DNA from: Nocardia fluminea
GTDB taxonomy: Bacteria > Actinomycetota > Actinomycetes > Mycobacteriales > Mycobacteriaceae
Length of the DNA stretch: 64,000 nucleotides
Assembly (NCBI RefSeq): GCF_002846365.1
Contig: NZ_PJMW01000002.1
Span: 806,001-870,000, forward strand
Direction: 5' to 3'
Shown in pieces: positions 1-10,363 of this stretch (the first letter of the stretch is position 1; each line of letters begins with the position of its first letter). The notes beneath the pieces were generated by a model. The model had not been told where the DNA came from and ran no database searches. It saw only the letters and a program-made list of their open reading frames with translations. The position numbers and the translations under genes were made by a program.

Positions 1-155
1 TTGAAGGATTGGCCGAGTTTGTCGTTGCCCCACACGTTTCCGCGGCCGGTCAACGAACTGTTCAGCGTATTGATGATGCCGGTGAGTTGGTTGCTGACAT
101 TGCGTGACTTGCCGGCCGCGGTCCGGAAGTCGTCGGCGTCGTATTCGAATGTCAT
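1..155 (-). CDS. WXG100-like (ESX) small protein, 3'-truncated by window edge
   Basis: Only the first 51 codons are in the window. The translation begins MTFEYDADDF and contains VWGNDKLGQSF, the helical-hairpin Trp-Gly turn of WXG100-type type VII secretion substrates. It closely resembles the complete WXG protein at 23425-23745, which has CWGNDEIGQSF at the same place. GGAGGG (170-165) lies 9 nt before the ATG at 155; an in-frame ATG at 164 directly abuts the ribosome site, so 155 is preferred. It is the third gene of a minus-strand operon with the PPE/EspB-like protein and EspG chaperone. The family is clear, but its partner and function are not known. Confidence 0.75.
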   Translation of the reverse strand, partial: MTFEYDADDFRTAAGKSRNVSNQLTGIINTLNSSLTGRGNVWGNDKLGQSF

Positions 156-271
156 CGCGCTCATCCCTCCACAAGTGATGCCCGTCGAGCACACCACAAC
201 TCATTCGCGTGCGCAACAGCCTCGCACAATGGTGCGAACCGGGGATGACACCGCTGTGAACGACGGGTTCC

Positions 272-1069
272 CTAAGCGCTTGCCTCCCAGTGCGATTCCA
301 CGCGCGACATCATGCGCTCGATCGACGAGTCGACCTTGTCCGCGAGGTCGGCCCGCGATATCGGTGCGGCGGTGGGGTTTTCGTTGGGAAGTTCGATGAC
401 GTAGCGGCCGTCGTCCGGAAGATCACGCCATACCAGGATGTCGCGGTGCATGCCACGCGAGCCGAACATGGACTGGTTCTGCAGGATATTGATGGTGCCG
501 GTGCGGTCGGCGGGTATCTCGAAGAATTCCGCGCTGCGGCGAGCGATGCCGGTATCGGCCTCGTCGAACACCATCGAGGCGCGTGCGGCGTAAGGATCGT
601 GATCGGGTTGCCGGTCGGTGACCAGCGGAATCACCCCGCCCTTGCCCGGCCCGACCTTCGGCATCATGTCGAGGATCGCCTCGGTGAGACCGTGCGGGCC
701 GCAATCGGTCAAGACGAAGCCGCCGCTGTGGGCCGGTGTGGCACCGGGCAACTGGCGGATGACGTAACCATTGGCGCCCGCCCGCGCGGCGCGTGCTTTG
801 ACCCACCGCTGCGCGTCGTCGCGTTCGCGGTCGTTCCATGCCCGCAGCCGGAGATAGACATCCGGGCGCGCCAGCACATCCAGCGCCGTCCTCAGCGCGG
901 GGTCGATCTCGGATTGCAGACGCTGCCAGGTGTCGTACTTCTCCTGATCGAAGTCGTACATCAGCATGGTGGTGGACAGGAAGCTCAGCGGACGCGGCAT
1001 GTGGCCGCCGACCAGCCGGTCCCACAGCACCTTGAACTCGACATCGGTGAATTCCCAGGTGTGGCTCAT
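272..1069 (-). CDS. EspG-family ESX secretion chaperone
   Basis: This 265-residue protein has the size and pattern of EspG proteins, the cytosolic chaperones that bind PPE-type substrates and keep them soluble for ESX export. The start WEFTDVEFKVLWDRL and the C-terminal strand region DDGRYVIELPNENPTAAP, followed by a final helix, are typical. Its ATG overlaps the stop of the upstream PPE/EspB-like gene by 4 nt, so the two are translationally coupled, which fits a chaperone encoded next to its client. A WXG100-like gene follows. Family assignment is by pattern recognition; client specificity is inferred from position. A second EspG gene lies at 33525-34316. Confidence 0.85.
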   Translation of the reverse strand: MSHTWEFTDVEFKVLWDRLVGGHMPRPLSFLSTTMLMYDFDQEKYDTWQRLQSEIDPALRTALDVLARPDVYLRLRAWNDRERDDAQRWVKARAARAGANGYVIRQLPGATPAHSGGFVLTDCGPHGLTEAILDMMPKVGPGKGGVIPLVTDRQPDHDPYAARASMVFDEADTGIARRSAEFFEIPADRTGTINILQNQSMFGSRGMHRDILVWRDLPDDGRYVIELPNENPTAAPISRADLADKVDSSIERMMSRVESHWEASA

Positions 1070-2976
1070 GCGTCGGCCGCCGGACGCGCGTGGGCGGCGC
1101 TCGCACCCTCGGCGACCTCGCCGTAGGTGGCCTCGGTGCCGACCACGACCGGCTCCACCGGCACCCCGGTACTGGCCGCGATCACGGGTTCGATGAGATC
1201 GCCGAGCGAGCTGAAATCAGGCATGCTCGGCAGCGACGCCCGGGGGAAGGCCGACCCCGCCGCGGAGTCGACCGCTTCCTCGACCGGCAGCCCTGCCACC
1301 GCGATCGGTTCCACGGGTTCCTCGACCGTGAGACCGAGCTGCTCGGCGATGGGTTGCAACTGGGGGTTGGCTTCGATCAGCTGCGCGAACTCGGGCGATT
1401 CCGAGATCGCGGTCGCCAGATCGGGGTACTGGCCCAGCAGCGAGGTGAGCTGGGACAGGTCGGGCACGGCACCGGACAGGTCGGTCGAGGCGATTTGCTG
1501 CAACGCCTGGGTGACGCTCGGGAGTGCTTGGGTGAGCGAGGAGAGCACCCCGGAGATGGTCGACACCAGCGAGGACATGACGTCCGAACCGGAACCACCG
1601 GTCGAGCTCCCCGTTCCCGCGATGTTGCCCGCGCCGGATCCCGCCCCGGAGCCGGAGCCGGTCCCCGAGGAACCGCCGGTCGCGCCCTGACCGGTGCCCT
1701 TCCCCTGATTGGCCAGCGCTTGCTGTGCCGCCACGAACTCGGCCGACGGCTGGCTGCTCCCCTGCTGCTGGCTGCTCGCCTGCTGGCCACCGCCCGATTG
1801 CTGACCGCCGCCCGACTGCTGGCCACCGCCGGACTGCTGGCCACCGCCCGACTGCTGGCCACCGCCGGACTGCTGACCACCGTTGTTCTGCTGCCCACCG
1901 TTGTTCTGCTGGCCGCCGGTGTCGTCTTCCTTCTTCGGCGGCGGCGGCGGTGGACCGATGGCACCCTTCGGGGCCGCGGGCAGGACCTCGGCCGGGAACA
2001 TCTTCTGGGTCTGCGCGAGCCCGTCGATGTAGTGCTTGCGATAGAGCTCCTGGACCTCACCCACATCGTCACCGCAGCCCTCGTCGGGCGAGACCGGCAT
2101 GCAGGAGTTGGTCGCGTAGAGCCAGTCCGCGGTGTATTGCAGGTTCGCCTGCATCATCTTGAACGACCCGGCGAGCTCGGAGACCGACTTGGAGAATCCC
2201 TGCACCGCGGTCAGGGCGCTGTCACCGCCCTGGCTCTCCCACTTGGTGGAGGTGATCGTCTGCATCGCCTGACTCAGGTCGTAGGCGGCGCCTTCGAGCT
2301 GGCTGGCCATCAGACCCCAGATCGGCGCGTCCTCGGTGATCTCGGTCCAGCCGATGCGGTAGCCCAGGTCGTAGAGGTCGCGCCACCCCATGCTGGACGG
2401 TTCCCGATACGGGATCTCGCCCTCGACCGGCTCGGGCTTGGCCCTCACGTCCTTGGGAACACTGGCTTTGTCGATATCGTCGTTGTGCTGGACGTAGATC
2501 TTGCCGTCCCGCGTTTCGATGTCCTGGTTGGTGGGATTGTAGGTACCCGCGTTCTTGACCGCGCCCGACATGTCCTTGCCGCCAGGATTCGGCGACACGC
2601 CGCCGAGGTCGGTTTTCTGCCGGTTCAGCGTCGCCAGTTCGGAAGCCGAGAGTTCGTCGGTACCGGTGTATTTGTCACCCGCGTCCTTGAACATGTCGAC
2701 CATGTCCTCCAGCGAGTCGATGAACTTGCCGAGGGTGTCCTTGCACTCGGTGGCCTCGGTGACGAATCGGGGCTGCAATCTCTCCGGGGCGTAGACCTCG
2801 GCCCCACCGAGCTTCGACATCGTGAAGACGTTGAGCTGCCTGCTCTCGATCAGGTCGCGGCAGCCCTTGACTATTCCGATCGCCGTACTGCACGCCTTGG
2901 CGGCTTCCAGCGCGGCTCCCGTTTCGACCTTGATCTTCGCTTTGCCCGCCAGCCCCTCGAAGGGAGAATCGCCCAC
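1066..2976 (-). CDS. Large ESX-associated substrate, PPE/EspB-like, with Gln/Gly repeats
   Basis: The 636-residue protein starts at GTG 2976, 8 nt after GAGGAG; the open frame continues upstream to 3531 but there it overlaps the divergent gene. The N-terminal ~300 residues are helical, with stretches such as MASQLEGAAYDLSQAMQTITSTKW and an ADWLY segment resembling PPE/EspB helical bundles. A PPPPPP segment then leads into eight GGQQ-type hexapeptides and a Ser/Gly linker. The last ~200 residues are Leu/Ala/Pro-rich amphipathic segments ending in an acidic Ala-rich tail. It is coupled to an EspG gene, so it is probably the exported client. No catalytic motif was seen and the function is unknown. 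Confidence 0.7.
   Translation of the reverse strand: MGDSPFEGLAGKAKIKVETGAALEAAKACSTAIGIVKGCRDLIESRQLNVFTMSKLGGAEVYAPERLQPRFVTEATECKDTLGKFIDSLEDMVDMFKDAGDKYTGTDELSASELATLNRQKTDLGGVSPNPGGKDMSGAVKNAGTYNPTNQDIETRDGKIYVQHNDDIDKASVPKDVRAKPEPVEGEIPYREPSSMGWRDLYDLGYRIGWTEITEDAPIWGLMASQLEGAAYDLSQAMQTITSTKWESQGGDSALTAVQGFSKSVSELAGSFKMMQANLQYTADWLYATNSCMPVSPDEGCGDDVGEVQELYRKHYIDGLAQTQKMFPAEVLPAAPKGAIGPPPPPPKKEDDTGGQQNNGGQQNNGGQQSGGGQQSGGGQQSGGGQQSGGGQQSGGGQQASSQQQGSSQPSAEFVAAQQALANQGKGTGQGATGGSSGTGSGSGAGSGAGNIAGTGSSTGGSGSDVMSSLVSTISGVLSSLTQALPSVTQALQQIASTDLSGAVPDLSQLTSLLGQYPDLATAISESPEFAQLIEANPQLQPIAEQLGLTVEEPVEPIAVAGLPVEEAVDSAAGSAFPRASLPSMPDFSSLGDLIEPVIAASTGVPVEPVVVGTEATYGEVAEGASAAHARPAADA
1774..1917 (-). 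repeat. 18-bp tandem repeat coding GGQQ(NN/SG) hexapeptides
   Basis: Eight consecutive 18-nt units encode GGQQNN twice, GGQQSG five times and GGQQAS once in the linker of the ESX substrate gene. The units are nearly identical at DNA level, so copy number could change by slippage without changing frame. The repeat separates the helical N-terminal half from the C-terminal half of the protein. Confidence 0.9.
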
Positions 2977-3231
2977 GCCAACCGCTCCTCGCAGCACCCC
3001 ACCGACGACCCTCGCGCAGTCGGCTCGATCGCATCGCAGTCTAGTGAGCAATGCGAAATATGCACAGCCACACGGAAACACCGATCTGCTCCGAGATGAA
3101 CATCCGGGTTCCGCCGACGATCGGGCAGCCGTCGCCGATCTGTGACAAACTCGAACAACCACCAGCGGCCGGTTACCGACCGTGCTCGAACGATTGATGA
3201 GGCCAGGATTGACGTCGCGACGGAACCGCTC

Positions 3232-4731
3232 ATGACCGACCTGAGCGGCCTCGAACGGCGCGTTGCAGCCAATCGCGCCAACACCCGCAGCCAGCACGCC
3301 GACGACTACCTGCGCTTGGCAGGCTCGCTGACCGAGCTCGCGCAGGGTCTGCTGGCGACCAGGGACGACCCGTCGGGGCGCGATCGTACGGCCGAGGCGC
3401 TGGAGCCCGCGCAGGAAGCGGTGGCGATCCGGCTGCACTGGCTGGTCGGGGGGTTCGTCTCCTACGAGTACGCGGGTGCGTTGCAGGACGCGTTGCGGCT
3501 GTTCGAGCAGGCGACGCGACTGGTCGGGCATCGCCAGCTCGCGACCAACACCATTCGCAGTGCCTGTTCAGCGTATCGGCAGGTCGCGCAGGACTATCCG
3601 GATGTCTCGGCCATGTGCGCCGACGGGTTGTCCAAGTGCGGCGTGTGGTTGATGCGGCTCGATCACGACGCGGCGGTGGCGGCCAGCGAGTCGGCCGTCC
3701 GGATTCGGGCGGCGATGTACGCGCGCACTTCCGAACAGCCGGGCAAGTACCTGGCGAGTCTGAGCACTCTGCTGCGGACCCTGATGGTCGGTCGCTCGCG
3801 CAAGCAGGCCATCGCGACCTACCGCACGTTGTATTCCGAGGTGACCACCACCGCGAGCACGGCGAAACTGCGCGAAACCCGGGTCGAGGAGCTCGATCTC
3901 ACGGTCAAGACCACGCAGGCGCTGGTGAAGCTGGGCGCACCGACGCTCGAACGCGCGGGACGGCTCACCCAGCAGCAGATCCTGTACCAGTCGGGTGGCG
4001 ACCTGGCCACGATCGACGAGATCAACTGGCGGCTGGCCCTGGTCGGCCTCAAACCCCTTGCGGCAGGGGCGATGCCGGAGCCGCCGTCGCGGCCGGTGGA
4101 GATCTCGGCGACCTACGGCGCGATCGCCGTCCGGTGCTCGGCGCCGGACGCGCTCGATCAGGTACGCGCCGCGATCGTCGCCGCGTACGCCAAGGACGGC
4201 GCGAATCCTGTCGACGCGGGCCGCTTCGCCGGGGTCCACGACAAGCACTGGGGCGTCAAAGAACCCAAGACCAATCTCGAGACCGAACTGGGCGCCGATG
4301 TGGTGCTCGTCGAAAAGTCCTCGGGCAGCTGGACTTCGGTGAAGAGCCTGAACTGGGAGATCGGCGCGCTCGGTAGACATCCACTCGCCGTGGCTCTCTC
4401 GATGAAATGGCCGGTCCTCACCGTCGCCACCATCGAGAAGATCTCCTACGAGCTGTGCCTCTACGACAACGGGGTGGCCACCCAGTACGCCGCACTCGGC
4501 AGGCCCGCGGGCCAGGCACCCCTCGATGCCCCGCTGGCTCCCCTTGATTTCGCGACCCTGGCCGACTACGGCGCCGACTACGCCTCCGAGACCCAGGTCA
4601 GAGCCGCCTTCGGCAACGCGGAGATGTTCGCCAAGGTCACCGAACTCCCCGGTGCGGGCATCCGCCAGTCCGCGGAGAAGGCCCCGCTCACCGACTACGG
4701 CCCGAATATCCTCTTCTTCGGCAAGGACTGA
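3232..4731 (+). CDS. TPR-like hypothetical protein
   Basis: This 499-residue soluble protein is divergent from the ESX operon. Residues ~1-270 are Ala/Leu/Arg-rich helical repeats ([58 protein letters not shown]) typical of tetratricopeptide arrays. The C-terminal ~180 residues form a separate alpha/beta region with many aromatic and acidic residues and no motif I recognise. ATG 3232 was chosen because a GACGGA element lies upstream; a GTG at 3142 in the same frame would add 30 residues but has no visible ribosome site. TPR proteins are often scaffolds; its adjacency to ESX genes is suggestive only. Confidence 0.65.
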   Translation: MTDLSGLERRVAANRANTRSQHADDYLRLAGSLTELAQGLLATRDDPSGRDRTAEALEPAQEAVAIRLHWLVGGFVSYEYAGALQDALRLFEQATRLVGHRQLATNTIRSACSAYRQVAQDYPDVSAMCADGLSKCGVWLMRLDHDAAVAASESAVRIRAAMYARTSEQPGKYLASLSTLLRTLMVGRSRKQAIATYRTLYSEVTTTASTAKLRETRVEELDLTVKTTQALVKLGAPTLERAGRLTQQQILYQSGGDLATIDEINWRLALVGLKPLAAGAMPEPPSRPVEISATYGAIAVRCSAPDALDQVRAAIVAAYAKDGANPVDAGRFAGVHDKHWGVKEPKTNLETELGADVVLVEKSSGSWTSVKSLNWEIGALGRHPLAVALSMKWPVLTVATIEKISYELCLYDNGVATQYAALGRPAGQAPLDAPLAPLDFATLADYGADYASETQVRAAFGNAEMFAKVTELPGAGIRQSAEKAPLTDYGPNILFFGKD

Positions 4732-4778
4732 CGCCTGCCGCTGTGATCATCTGTACGGCCACCGGGCATGATCGAAGT

Positions 4779-5222
4779 GTGCGAGTACTGCTGCAGCGTG
4801 TGACCAGCGCCCAGGTGAGCGTCGACGATCAGGTCGTGGGACGCATCGACCCGGCGGCGACGGGTGTTCCCCACGGCCTCCTCGCCCTCGTCGGCGCTAC
4901 CCACACCGACACGGCGGCCACCGCGAAAGCCTTGGCGGACAAGGCATATCGCTTGCGCATCCTCGACGGTGAACGCTCCGCCGCCGACCTGGACGCCCCC
5001 ATCCTGGTGGTCAGCCAGTTCACCCTCTACGCCAACACCGCCAAGGGCCGACGTCCCTCCTGGAACGCCGCAGCTCCCGGCTCCCACGCCGAACCCCTCG
5101 TCGACGTCTTCGCCGAAACACTGCGCGAACTGGGCGCCACCGTGGCCACCGGAAAATTCGGCGCTCACATGCAGATCCAGCTCACCAACGACGGCCCGGT
5201 GACCGTCCTGCTCGAAGGCTGA
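4779..5222 (+). CDS. dtd: D-aminoacyl-tRNA deacylase (DTD)
   Basis: The protein hydrolyses D-amino acids wrongly attached to tRNA, a cytosolic quality-control step. It is 147 residues, the normal DTD length, starting at GTG 4779 to give [15 protein letters not shown], the conserved N-terminus. The signatures are present: SQFTLYANT, which carries the active-site region, and [10 protein letters not shown] near the C-terminus, containing the Gly-cisPro element that rejects L-amino acids across the dimer. It stands alone, 47 nt after the TPR-like gene and convergent with map. Identification is firm. Confidence 0.95.
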   Translation: MRVLLQRVTSAQVSVDDQVVGRIDPAATGVPHGLLALVGATHTDTAATAKALADKAYRLRILDGERSAADLDAPILVVSQFTLYANTAKGRRPSWNAAAPGSHAEPLVDVFAETLRELGATVATGKFGAHMQIQLTNDGPVTVLLEG

Positions 5223-5227
5223 GAGAA

Positions 5228-6025
5228 CTACTCGGGGCGCAGCGTCAGAATGCGCGGCCCGTCCTCGGTGACGGCGACGCTGTGCTCCCAGTGCGCCGCG
5301 CGTGTCCCGTCGGTGGTCACCACGGTCCAGTCGTCATCGAGTGTCTTGGTCTCGGTGGTTCCGAGCGTCAGCATCGGCTCGATCGCCAATACCGACCCGA
5401 CCACCAGGCGCGGGCCCTTACCGGGCGCGCCTTCGTTGGGCAGGAACGGATCCATGTGCATCTCGCGGCCGATGGCGTGGCCACCGTAACCGTCGACGAT
5501 GCCGTACTGACGGCCGTGCGCCTGTTCGGCCGCGCGCGTACCCAGCTCGATGGCGTGCGAGACGTCGGTCAACCGGTTGCCCGGCAGCATCGCCGCGATG
5601 CCGGTCTCCATCGAGAGCCTGGTCGCCTCGCTCAGCAGGTGGTCGGCCTCGATGATGTTGCCGATGCCGAAGGTCCACGCCGAGTCGCCGTGCCAGCCGT
5701 CGAGGATGGCGCCGCAGTCGATGGACACGAGATCGCCCTCGGCGAGAATGTCTCTCGCCGAGGGGATCCCGTGCACCACACGGTCGTTGACCGAAGAGCA
5801 GATCGAGCCGGGGAACCCGTGATAACCCTTGAACGACGGGACAGCGCCCGCGTCGCGGATCGTCGCCTCGGCGACCTCGTCGAGCTCCAGCGTCGAGACG
5901 CCGGGCTTGGCCGCCGCGCGAACGGCCACCAGCGTCGCACCGACGATCGCGCCGGCTGCCTGCATGGCATCCAGCTCGCCCGCCGAACGGAACGGCACGA
6001 CCTTCTTCTTACGGTTGAAGACCAT
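5228..6025 (-). CDS. map: Methionine aminopeptidase, type I
   Basis: It removes the initiator methionine from new proteins. The 265-residue length fits type I enzymes. The five metal ligands are visible as D103 (SIDCG), D114 (WHGDSAW), H183 (GGHAIG), E216 (AIEPM) and E248 (HWEHSV), and H85 in VVHGIP is the catalytic histidine. There is no N-terminal zinc-finger or SH3-binding extension, unlike MapB-type proteins. It is the last gene of the secY-adk-map unit, 26 nt after adk, the usual actinobacterial order. The ATG start is preceded by a short spacer after the adk stop. Confidence 0.97.
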   Translation of the reverse strand: MVFNRKKKVVPFRSAGELDAMQAAGAIVGATLVAVRAAAKPGVSTLELDEVAEATIRDAGAVPSFKGYHGFPGSICSSVNDRVVHGIPSARDILAEGDLVSIDCGAILDGWHGDSAWTFGIGNIIEADHLLSEATRLSMETGIAAMLPGNRLTDVSHAIELGTRAAEQAHGRQYGIVDGYGGHAIGREMHMDPFLPNEGAPGKGPRLVVGSVLAIEPMLTLGTTETKTLDDDWTVVTTDGTRAAHWEHSVAVTEDGPRILTLRPE

Positions 6026-6051
6026 CCGGCCTCAGTACTCCGATCCGCTGA

Positions 6052-6597
6052 TTACTGACCGAGCGCCTTCAGCGCCCGCGCGTTGACCTCGTCGACTTCG
6101 CCGATGCCGTCGACGGTCACGACCAGACCGTCGTAGTACTCGAGCAGCGGCTCGGTCTCCTCACGGTAGACCCGCAGCCGGTTGCGGATGACGTCCTCGG
6201 TGTCGTCGGCGCGCCCACGGGCGAGCATGCGCTCGACCACGGTGTCCTCGGCGACCACGAAGCACAGCACCGCGTCGAGCGTGGTGCCGTTGTGCTCGAG
6301 GATCTTCTTCAACGCGTCGGCCTGGTCGACCGTGCGCGGGTAACCGTCGAGCACGAAACCGTTCGCGGCGTCGGGCTCGCCGACACGCGCCTCGACCATG
6401 CGGTTGGTGACGTCGCTGGGGACGAGGTCGCCCGCGTCCATGTACTTCTGTGCCTCGCGACCGAGGGCGGTCTGCTGGCTGATGTTCGCGCGGAAGAGGT
6501 CTCCGGTGGAGATGTGCGGAACGCCCAGCTTCTCTGACAGCAGGACGGCCTGAGTACCTTTGCCGGCACCCGGCGGACCGAGCAGAACAACTCTCAC
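6052..6597 (-). CDS. adk: Adenylate kinase, short form
   Basis: It converts ATP and AMP to two ADP. The P-loop [10 protein letters not shown] is at residues 7-16, followed by the AMP-binding segment [12 protein letters not shown] and LDGYPRT near residues 84-92. At 181 residues it is the short form with a minimal lid, the same length as the mycobacterial enzyme and about 33 residues shorter than the Escherichia coli enzyme. Its ATG overlaps the secY stop by 4 nt, indicating translational coupling, and map follows. Confidence 0.97.
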   Translation of the reverse strand: MRVVLLGPPGAGKGTQAVLLSEKLGVPHISTGDLFRANISQQTALGREAQKYMDAGDLVPSDVTNRMVEARVGEPDAANGFVLDGYPRTVDQADALKKILEHNGTTLDAVLCFVVAEDTVVERMLARGRADDTEDVIRNRLRVYREETEPLLEYYDGLVVTVDGIGEVDEVNARALKALGQ

Positions 6598-7916
6598 TTG
6601 AGGAACCCTTCGTAATTTCGATTCATCAGCTGGCTCTCGATCTGCTTGACCGTGTCGAGACCCACGCTGACCATGATGAGCACCGCGGCACCGCCGAAGG
6701 CCATGTTCGCTGACTGGCCCGTGCTGCCCGCACCGAGGAACAAGCTCGGCAGCACGGTGACCGCACCGAGGTAGATCGAGCCGGGCAGGGTGATGCGACT
6801 CAGAACATAATTCAGGTAATCAGCGGTCGGCTTGCCCGGACGATAGCCCGGGATGAAGCCACCGAACTTCTTCATCTCGTCGGCGCGTTCCTCCGGGTTG
6901 AAGGTGATCGCGACGTAGAAGTAGGTGAAGAACACGATCAAGCCGAAGTAGATGGCGATGTAGACCGGATTGGTCGGGTCGACCAGATACTTCTGGATGA
7001 TCTCCTGCCACCAACTCGGATCAGTCGTGGTGCTCGACGAGGTGAGCTGCGCGACCAGGTTGGGCAGATACAGCAGCGAGGACGCGAAGATCACCGGGAT
7101 GACGCCGGCCTGGTTGACCTTCAACGGCAGATAGGTGGAGGAGCCGCCGTACATCTTGCGGCCCACCACTCGCTTGGCGTACTGCACCGGGATCCGGCGC
7201 TGGCCCTGCTCCACGAAGATCACGGCGACGATGATCGCCAGTACCGCGACACACACCAGACCGAAGACCAGGCCGCCGCGGGTGTCGAGAATCGCCTTGC
7301 CGTCGAGCGGGATTCGCGCGGCGATACCCGCGAAGATGAGCAGCGACATGCCGTTGCCGACACCGCGCTCGGTGATCTGCTCGCCGAACCACATGACCAG
7401 CGACGCACCGGCGGTCATCACCAGCACGATGATGATCATGCCGAAGATGCTGGTGTCGGCGAGGATCGGCTCGTTGCAGCCCTGCAGCAGCTGACCGCGA
7501 GCGGCCAGCGCGACGAGACCGGTGGCCTGCAGAATCGCCAACGCGACCGACAGGTACCTGGTGTACTGCGTCATCTTGGTCTGGCCGGATTGGCCTTCCT
7601 TGCGCAGTTCCTCGAACCGCGGGATGACGACGGTCAGCAGCTGGATGATGATGCTCGCGGTGATGTACGGCATGATGCCGATCGCGAACACCGACAGCTG
7701 CAGGAGCGCGCCACCGGAGAAGAGGTTGATGAGCTGGTAGATACCGGCGGATTCACCGCCGGAGACCAGCTTCACGCATTCCTGGACGTTCTGGTAGTCG
7801 ACACCGGGGGACGGCAGCGCGGCACCCAACCGGTACAGCGCGATCAACCCCAGCGTGAAGAGAATCTTCCGCCGTAAGTCCGGAGTCCGGAAGGCCGATA
7901 CGAAGGCGGAAAGCAC
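6594..7916 (-). CDS. secY: Protein translocase subunit SecY
   Basis: This is the channel-forming subunit of the Sec translocon in the cytoplasmic membrane. It has 440 residues and about ten hydrophobic segments. Recognisable landmarks are [18 protein letters not shown] at the N-terminus, the plug-region segment, [13 protein letters not shown], the cytosolic loop [10 protein letters not shown], and the long loop with [26 protein letters not shown] 7916 follows AGGAGG by 4 nt. It heads the secY-adk-map unit. The upstream gap of 164 nt holds the rplO hairpin, so secY may have its own promoter, but no confident -35/-10 pair was found. Confidence 0.97.
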   Translation of the reverse strand: MLSAFVSAFRTPDLRRKILFTLGLIALYRLGAALPSPGVDYQNVQECVKLVSGGESAGIYQLINLFSGGALLQLSVFAIGIMPYITASIIIQLLTVVIPRFEELRKEGQSGQTKMTQYTRYLSVALAILQATGLVALAARGQLLQGCNEPILADTSIFGMIIIVLVMTAGASLVMWFGEQITERGVGNGMSLLIFAGIAARIPLDGKAILDTRGGLVFGLVCVAVLAIIVAVIFVEQGQRRIPVQYAKRVVGRKMYGGSSTYLPLKVNQAGVIPVIFASSLLYLPNLVAQLTSSSTTTDPSWWQEIIQKYLVDPTNPVYIAIYFGLIVFFTYFYVAITFNPEERADEMKKFGGFIPGYRPGKPTADYLNYVLSRITLPGSIYLGAVTVLPSLFLGAGSTGQSANMAFGGAAVLIMVSVGLDTVKQIESQLMNRNYEGFLK

Positions 7917-8027
7917 AAATCCTCCTGGCGAACGACATGGTCATGCCATGCGACTGAACCACTGGACAGCATGTGGAATCGTCAGCCGATGACGAGCTTG
8001 GCAGACAACACTTGGAACTCTAACAGT

Positions 8028-8060
8028 GACACCGGACGAGCTCGCGACTCGTCCGGTGTC
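8028..8060 (-). terminator. Perfect hairpin after rplO
   Basis: A 13-bp perfect stem (GACACCGGACGAG and its complement) with a 7-nt loop lies 20 nt after the rplO stop, between rplO and secY. The following minus-strand sequence has only a weak T content, so it may be a partial or Rho-assisted terminator rather than a classic intrinsic one. It suggests that secY-adk-map is a separate or attenuated unit. Confidence 0.7.
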
Positions 8061-8080
8061 AGCTGTTGACTACAGTACCG

Positions 8081-8524
8081 TCAGGCCAGTTCGGTGACAG
8101 TGCCACCGGCTGCGGTGATCTTCTCCTTGGCGGAGCCGGTCACCTTGTCGGCGGTCACCTGGATGGCGACACCGATCTCGCCGTCGCCGAGAACCTTGAC
8201 GAGCTCGTTCTTGCGAACGGCGCCCGCCTCGACGAGTTCTGCCTTACCGATGACGCCGCCCTGGGGGAACAGCTCGGCGATGCGGCCAACGTTGACGACC
8301 TGGTACTCGACCCGGAAGCGGTTGGTGAAGCCGCGAAGCTTCGGCAGACGCATGTGCAGCGGCATCTGGCCACCCTCGAACGCCGCGGGGACGTTCTTGC
8401 GTGCCTTGGTGCCCTTGGTACCGCGACCGGCGGTCTTACCCTTGGAACCCTCACCGCGACCCACACGGGTCTTCTCGGTCTTGGAGCCAGGGGCGGGACG
8501 CAGGTGGTGCAATTTGATGGTCAT
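8081..8524 (-). CDS. rplO: 50S ribosomal protein L15
   Basis: A component of the large ribosomal subunit. The 147 residues start [31 protein letters not shown], the Gly/Arg-rich N-terminal tail that penetrates 23S rRNA, and include [15 protein letters not shown]. It is the last gene of the rpsH-rplF-rplR-rpsE-rpmD-rplO unit, starting 2 nt after rpmD, and is followed by a strong hairpin. Confidence 0.97.
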   Translation of the reverse strand: MTIKLHHLRPAPGSKTEKTRVGRGEGSKGKTAGRGTKGTKARKNVPAAFEGGQMPLHMRLPKLRGFTNRFRVEYQVVNVGRIAELFPQGGVIGKAELVEAGAVRKNELVKVLGDGEIGVAIQVTADKVTGSAKEKITAAGGTVTELA

Positions 8525-8526
8525 GT

Positions 8527-8706
8527 CTAGACCTCCTCAACTGTTACGAGGTGGCGCACGACGTTGATCAGACCGCGGTTCTGAGCGTTGTCCTCACGAA
8601 CCACCGACTGGCGGATCTTCCGCAGACCAAGCGTCCGCAGGCTGTCGCGCTGGTTCGACTTGGCACCGATCGTGCTCTTGATCTGAGTCACCTTGAGATC
8701 AGCCAT
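8527..8706 (-). CDS. rpmD: 50S ribosomal protein L30
   Basis: A 59-residue large-subunit protein starting [19 protein letters not shown], with LGLRKI and a short C-terminal strand, matching bacterial L30. ATG 8706 was chosen because the longer open frame to 8850 overlaps rpsE and adds no L30-like sequence. It sits between rpsE (1-nt gap) and rplO (2-nt gap) in the spc-type operon. GGGAGCCTGAC precedes the start. Confidence 0.95.
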   Translation of the reverse strand: MADLKVTQIKSTIGAKSNQRDSLRTLGLRKIRQSVVREDNAQNRGLINVVRHLVTVEEV

Positions 8707-8707
8707 G

Positions 8708-9367
8708 TCAGGCTCCCTGTCCCGCACGCGCACGCAGCATGCCCGCCGGAGCGACATCCTCGATCGGCAGACCGCGACGAGCGGCGACCTCTTCGGGACG
8801 CTGGAGCATCTTGAGCGCGGCAACCGTCGCGTGAACGACGTTGATCGCATTGTCGCTACCGAGCGACTTGGCCAGAATGTCGTGAATGCCTGCGCATTCG
8901 AGCACGGCGCGAGCCGCGCCGCCCGCGATCACACCGGTACCGGGCGAAGCCGGACGCAGCATGACCACACCGGCCGCCGCCTCACCCTGCACGGGGTGAG
9001 TGATGGTCGAGCCGATCATCGGGACGCGGAAGAAGCTCTTACGAGCCTCCTCGACACCCTTCTGGATGGCCGCGGGAACTTCCTTGGCCTTGCCGTAGCC
9101 GACGCCGACCAGACCGTTGCCGTCACCGACGATCACGAGGGCGGTGAAGCTGAAGCGACGACCACCCTTCACGACCTTGGAGACACGGTTGATCGCGACT
9201 ACGCGCTCGAGCTGGTTCTTCTCGGCCTGGTTACCGCCACGGTCGTTACCACCGCGACGATCGCCACCGCCACGACGGTTGCCCTCGGGGCCTCCGGCGT
9301 TGCTGTTGTTGTTGCTGTTCGGTCCGGCGGGTCCGCCGCCGCCATCGCGCCGCTGACGTCCCGGCAT
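8708..9367 (-). CDS. rpsE: 30S ribosomal protein S5
   Basis: A small-subunit protein needed for decoding accuracy and helicase activity at mRNA entry. It has 219 residues. The first ~45 are an actinobacterial Gly/Asn/Arg-rich tail ([10 protein letters not shown]), followed by the double-stranded RNA-binding-like domain [37 protein letters not shown] sequence and the C-terminal S5 fold with [17 protein letters not shown]. It lies 31 nt after rplR and 1 nt before rpmD. Confidence 0.97.
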   Translation of the reverse strand: MPGRQRRDGGGGPAGPNSNNNSNAGGPEGNRRGGGDRRGGNDRGGNQAEKNQLERVVAINRVSKVVKGGRRFSFTALVIVGDGNGLVGVGYGKAKEVPAAIQKGVEEARKSFFRVPMIGSTITHPVQGEAAAGVVMLRPASPGTGVIAGGAARAVLECAGIHDILAKSLGSDNAINVVHATVAALKMLQRPEEVAARRGLPIEDVAPAGMLRARAGQGA

Positions 9368-9398
9368 CAGACGTTCCCTTCGTTCGCAAATTCAGTCA

Positions 9399-9806
9399 TC
9401 AGAACTTCAGCCCACCTTCACGAGCGGCATCGGCCAGCGCCGCGATACGGCCGTGGTAGTCGTGACCACCACGGTCGAACACGACCGCCTCGATACCGGC
9501 AGCCTTGGCACGCTCGGCGATCAGCTGACCGACCTTCGCGCCCCTGGCGGACTTGTCACCGTCGAGCGCACGCACGTCGGCCTCGATCGAGGAAGCGGCG
9601 GCAATGGTCTTGCCCACCGAGTCGTCGATCAGCTGAGCGTGCAGGTGCCGCGCGGAGCGGTTGACCACCAGGCGCGGACGCTCGGTGGTGCCTTCGACCT
9701 TCTTACGAAGACGGAAGTGACGGCGGGTCTTCGACAGGCGACGCTTCGTGGAAGCGTCCTTGCCCAGCGGAATCCGCTTCGCCTTCTGGTTAGCAGTTTG
9801 CGCCAT
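9399..9806 (-). CDS. rplR: 50S ribosomal protein L18
   Basis: A 5S rRNA-binding large-subunit protein of 135 residues. Signatures are [34 protein letters not shown] and the C-terminal [28 protein letters not shown] 9806 is the likely start; a GTG at 9812 two codons upstream overlaps the rplF stop. The near overlap with rplF indicates coupling in the spc unit. Confidence 0.96.
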   Translation of the reverse strand: MAQTANQKAKRIPLGKDASTKRRLSKTRRHFRLRKKVEGTTERPRLVVNRSARHLHAQLIDDSVGKTIAAASSIEADVRALDGDKSARGAKVGQLIAERAKAAGIEAVVFDRGGHDYHGRIAALADAAREGGLKF

Positions 9807-9808
9807 GA

Positions 9809-10348
9809 TCACTTACCCGTCTTTCCGACCTTGCGGCGAACGACCTCGCCGGCGTAGCGGATGCCCTTGCCCTTGTACGGGTCGGGCTTACGCAGTCCGT
9901 GGATGACAGCGGAGATCTGACCGACCTTCTGCTTGTCGATTCCGGACACCGAGAACTTGGTGGGCGATTCCACCGCGAAGGTGATGCCTGCCGGGGCCTC
10001 GATCGGCACCGGGTGGCTGTAACCGAGGGCGAACTCGAGGTTCGAACCCTTGGCCTGAACGCGGTAACCGACGCCGAAGATTTCCATCTTCTTCTCGTAG
10101 CCCTTGGTGACACCCTCGATCATGTTGGCGATCAGGGTGCGGGAAAGGCCGTGCAGCGAACGGTTCGCGCGCTCGTCGTTGGGACGAGCAACCTCAAGCT
10201 CATTGCCTTCACCCTTGGTGACGACGATGGGCTCGGCCACGGTGTGCGACAGGGTGCCCTTGGGCCCCTTGACCGTGACAACCTGGCCGTCGATGTTGAC
10301 GTCGACGCCGGCCGGAATCTCGATGGGCTTCTTACCAATACGCGACAT
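9809..10348 (-). CDS. rplF: 50S ribosomal protein L6
   Basis: A 179-residue large-subunit protein located near the factor-binding site. It starts [21 protein letters not shown] and has the two repeated L6 folds, with [18 protein letters not shown] and the C-terminal [15 protein letters not shown] signature. It lies 15 nt after rpsH and is coupled to rplR. Confidence 0.97.
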   Translation of the reverse strand: MSRIGKKPIEIPAGVDVNIDGQVVTVKGPKGTLSHTVAEPIVVTKGEGNELEVARPNDERANRSLHGLSRTLIANMIEGVTKGYEKKMEIFGVGYRVQAKGSNLEFALGYSHPVPIEAPAGITFAVESPTKFSVSGIDKQKVGQISAVIHGLRKPDPYKGKGIRYAGEVVRRKVGKTGK

Positions 10349-10363
10349 TAGTCCTGACCTCCC

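Noticed and set aside
1774..1917. Possible CRISPR array
   Set aside because: The units are contiguous 18-nt in-frame coding repeats with no spacers and no cas genes nearby.
1090..3099. 669-codon plus-strand ORF opposite the ESX substrate gene
   Set aside because: Its translation is Arg/Gly/His-rich with no domain pattern, and the minus-strand frame gives a plausible protein with a ribosome site; it is an antisense shadow of GC-rich third positions.
2977..3531. N-terminal extension of the ESX substrate ORF
   Set aside because: It overlaps the start of the divergent TPR-like gene and its sequence is not protein-like; GTG 2976 has a well-placed ribosome site.
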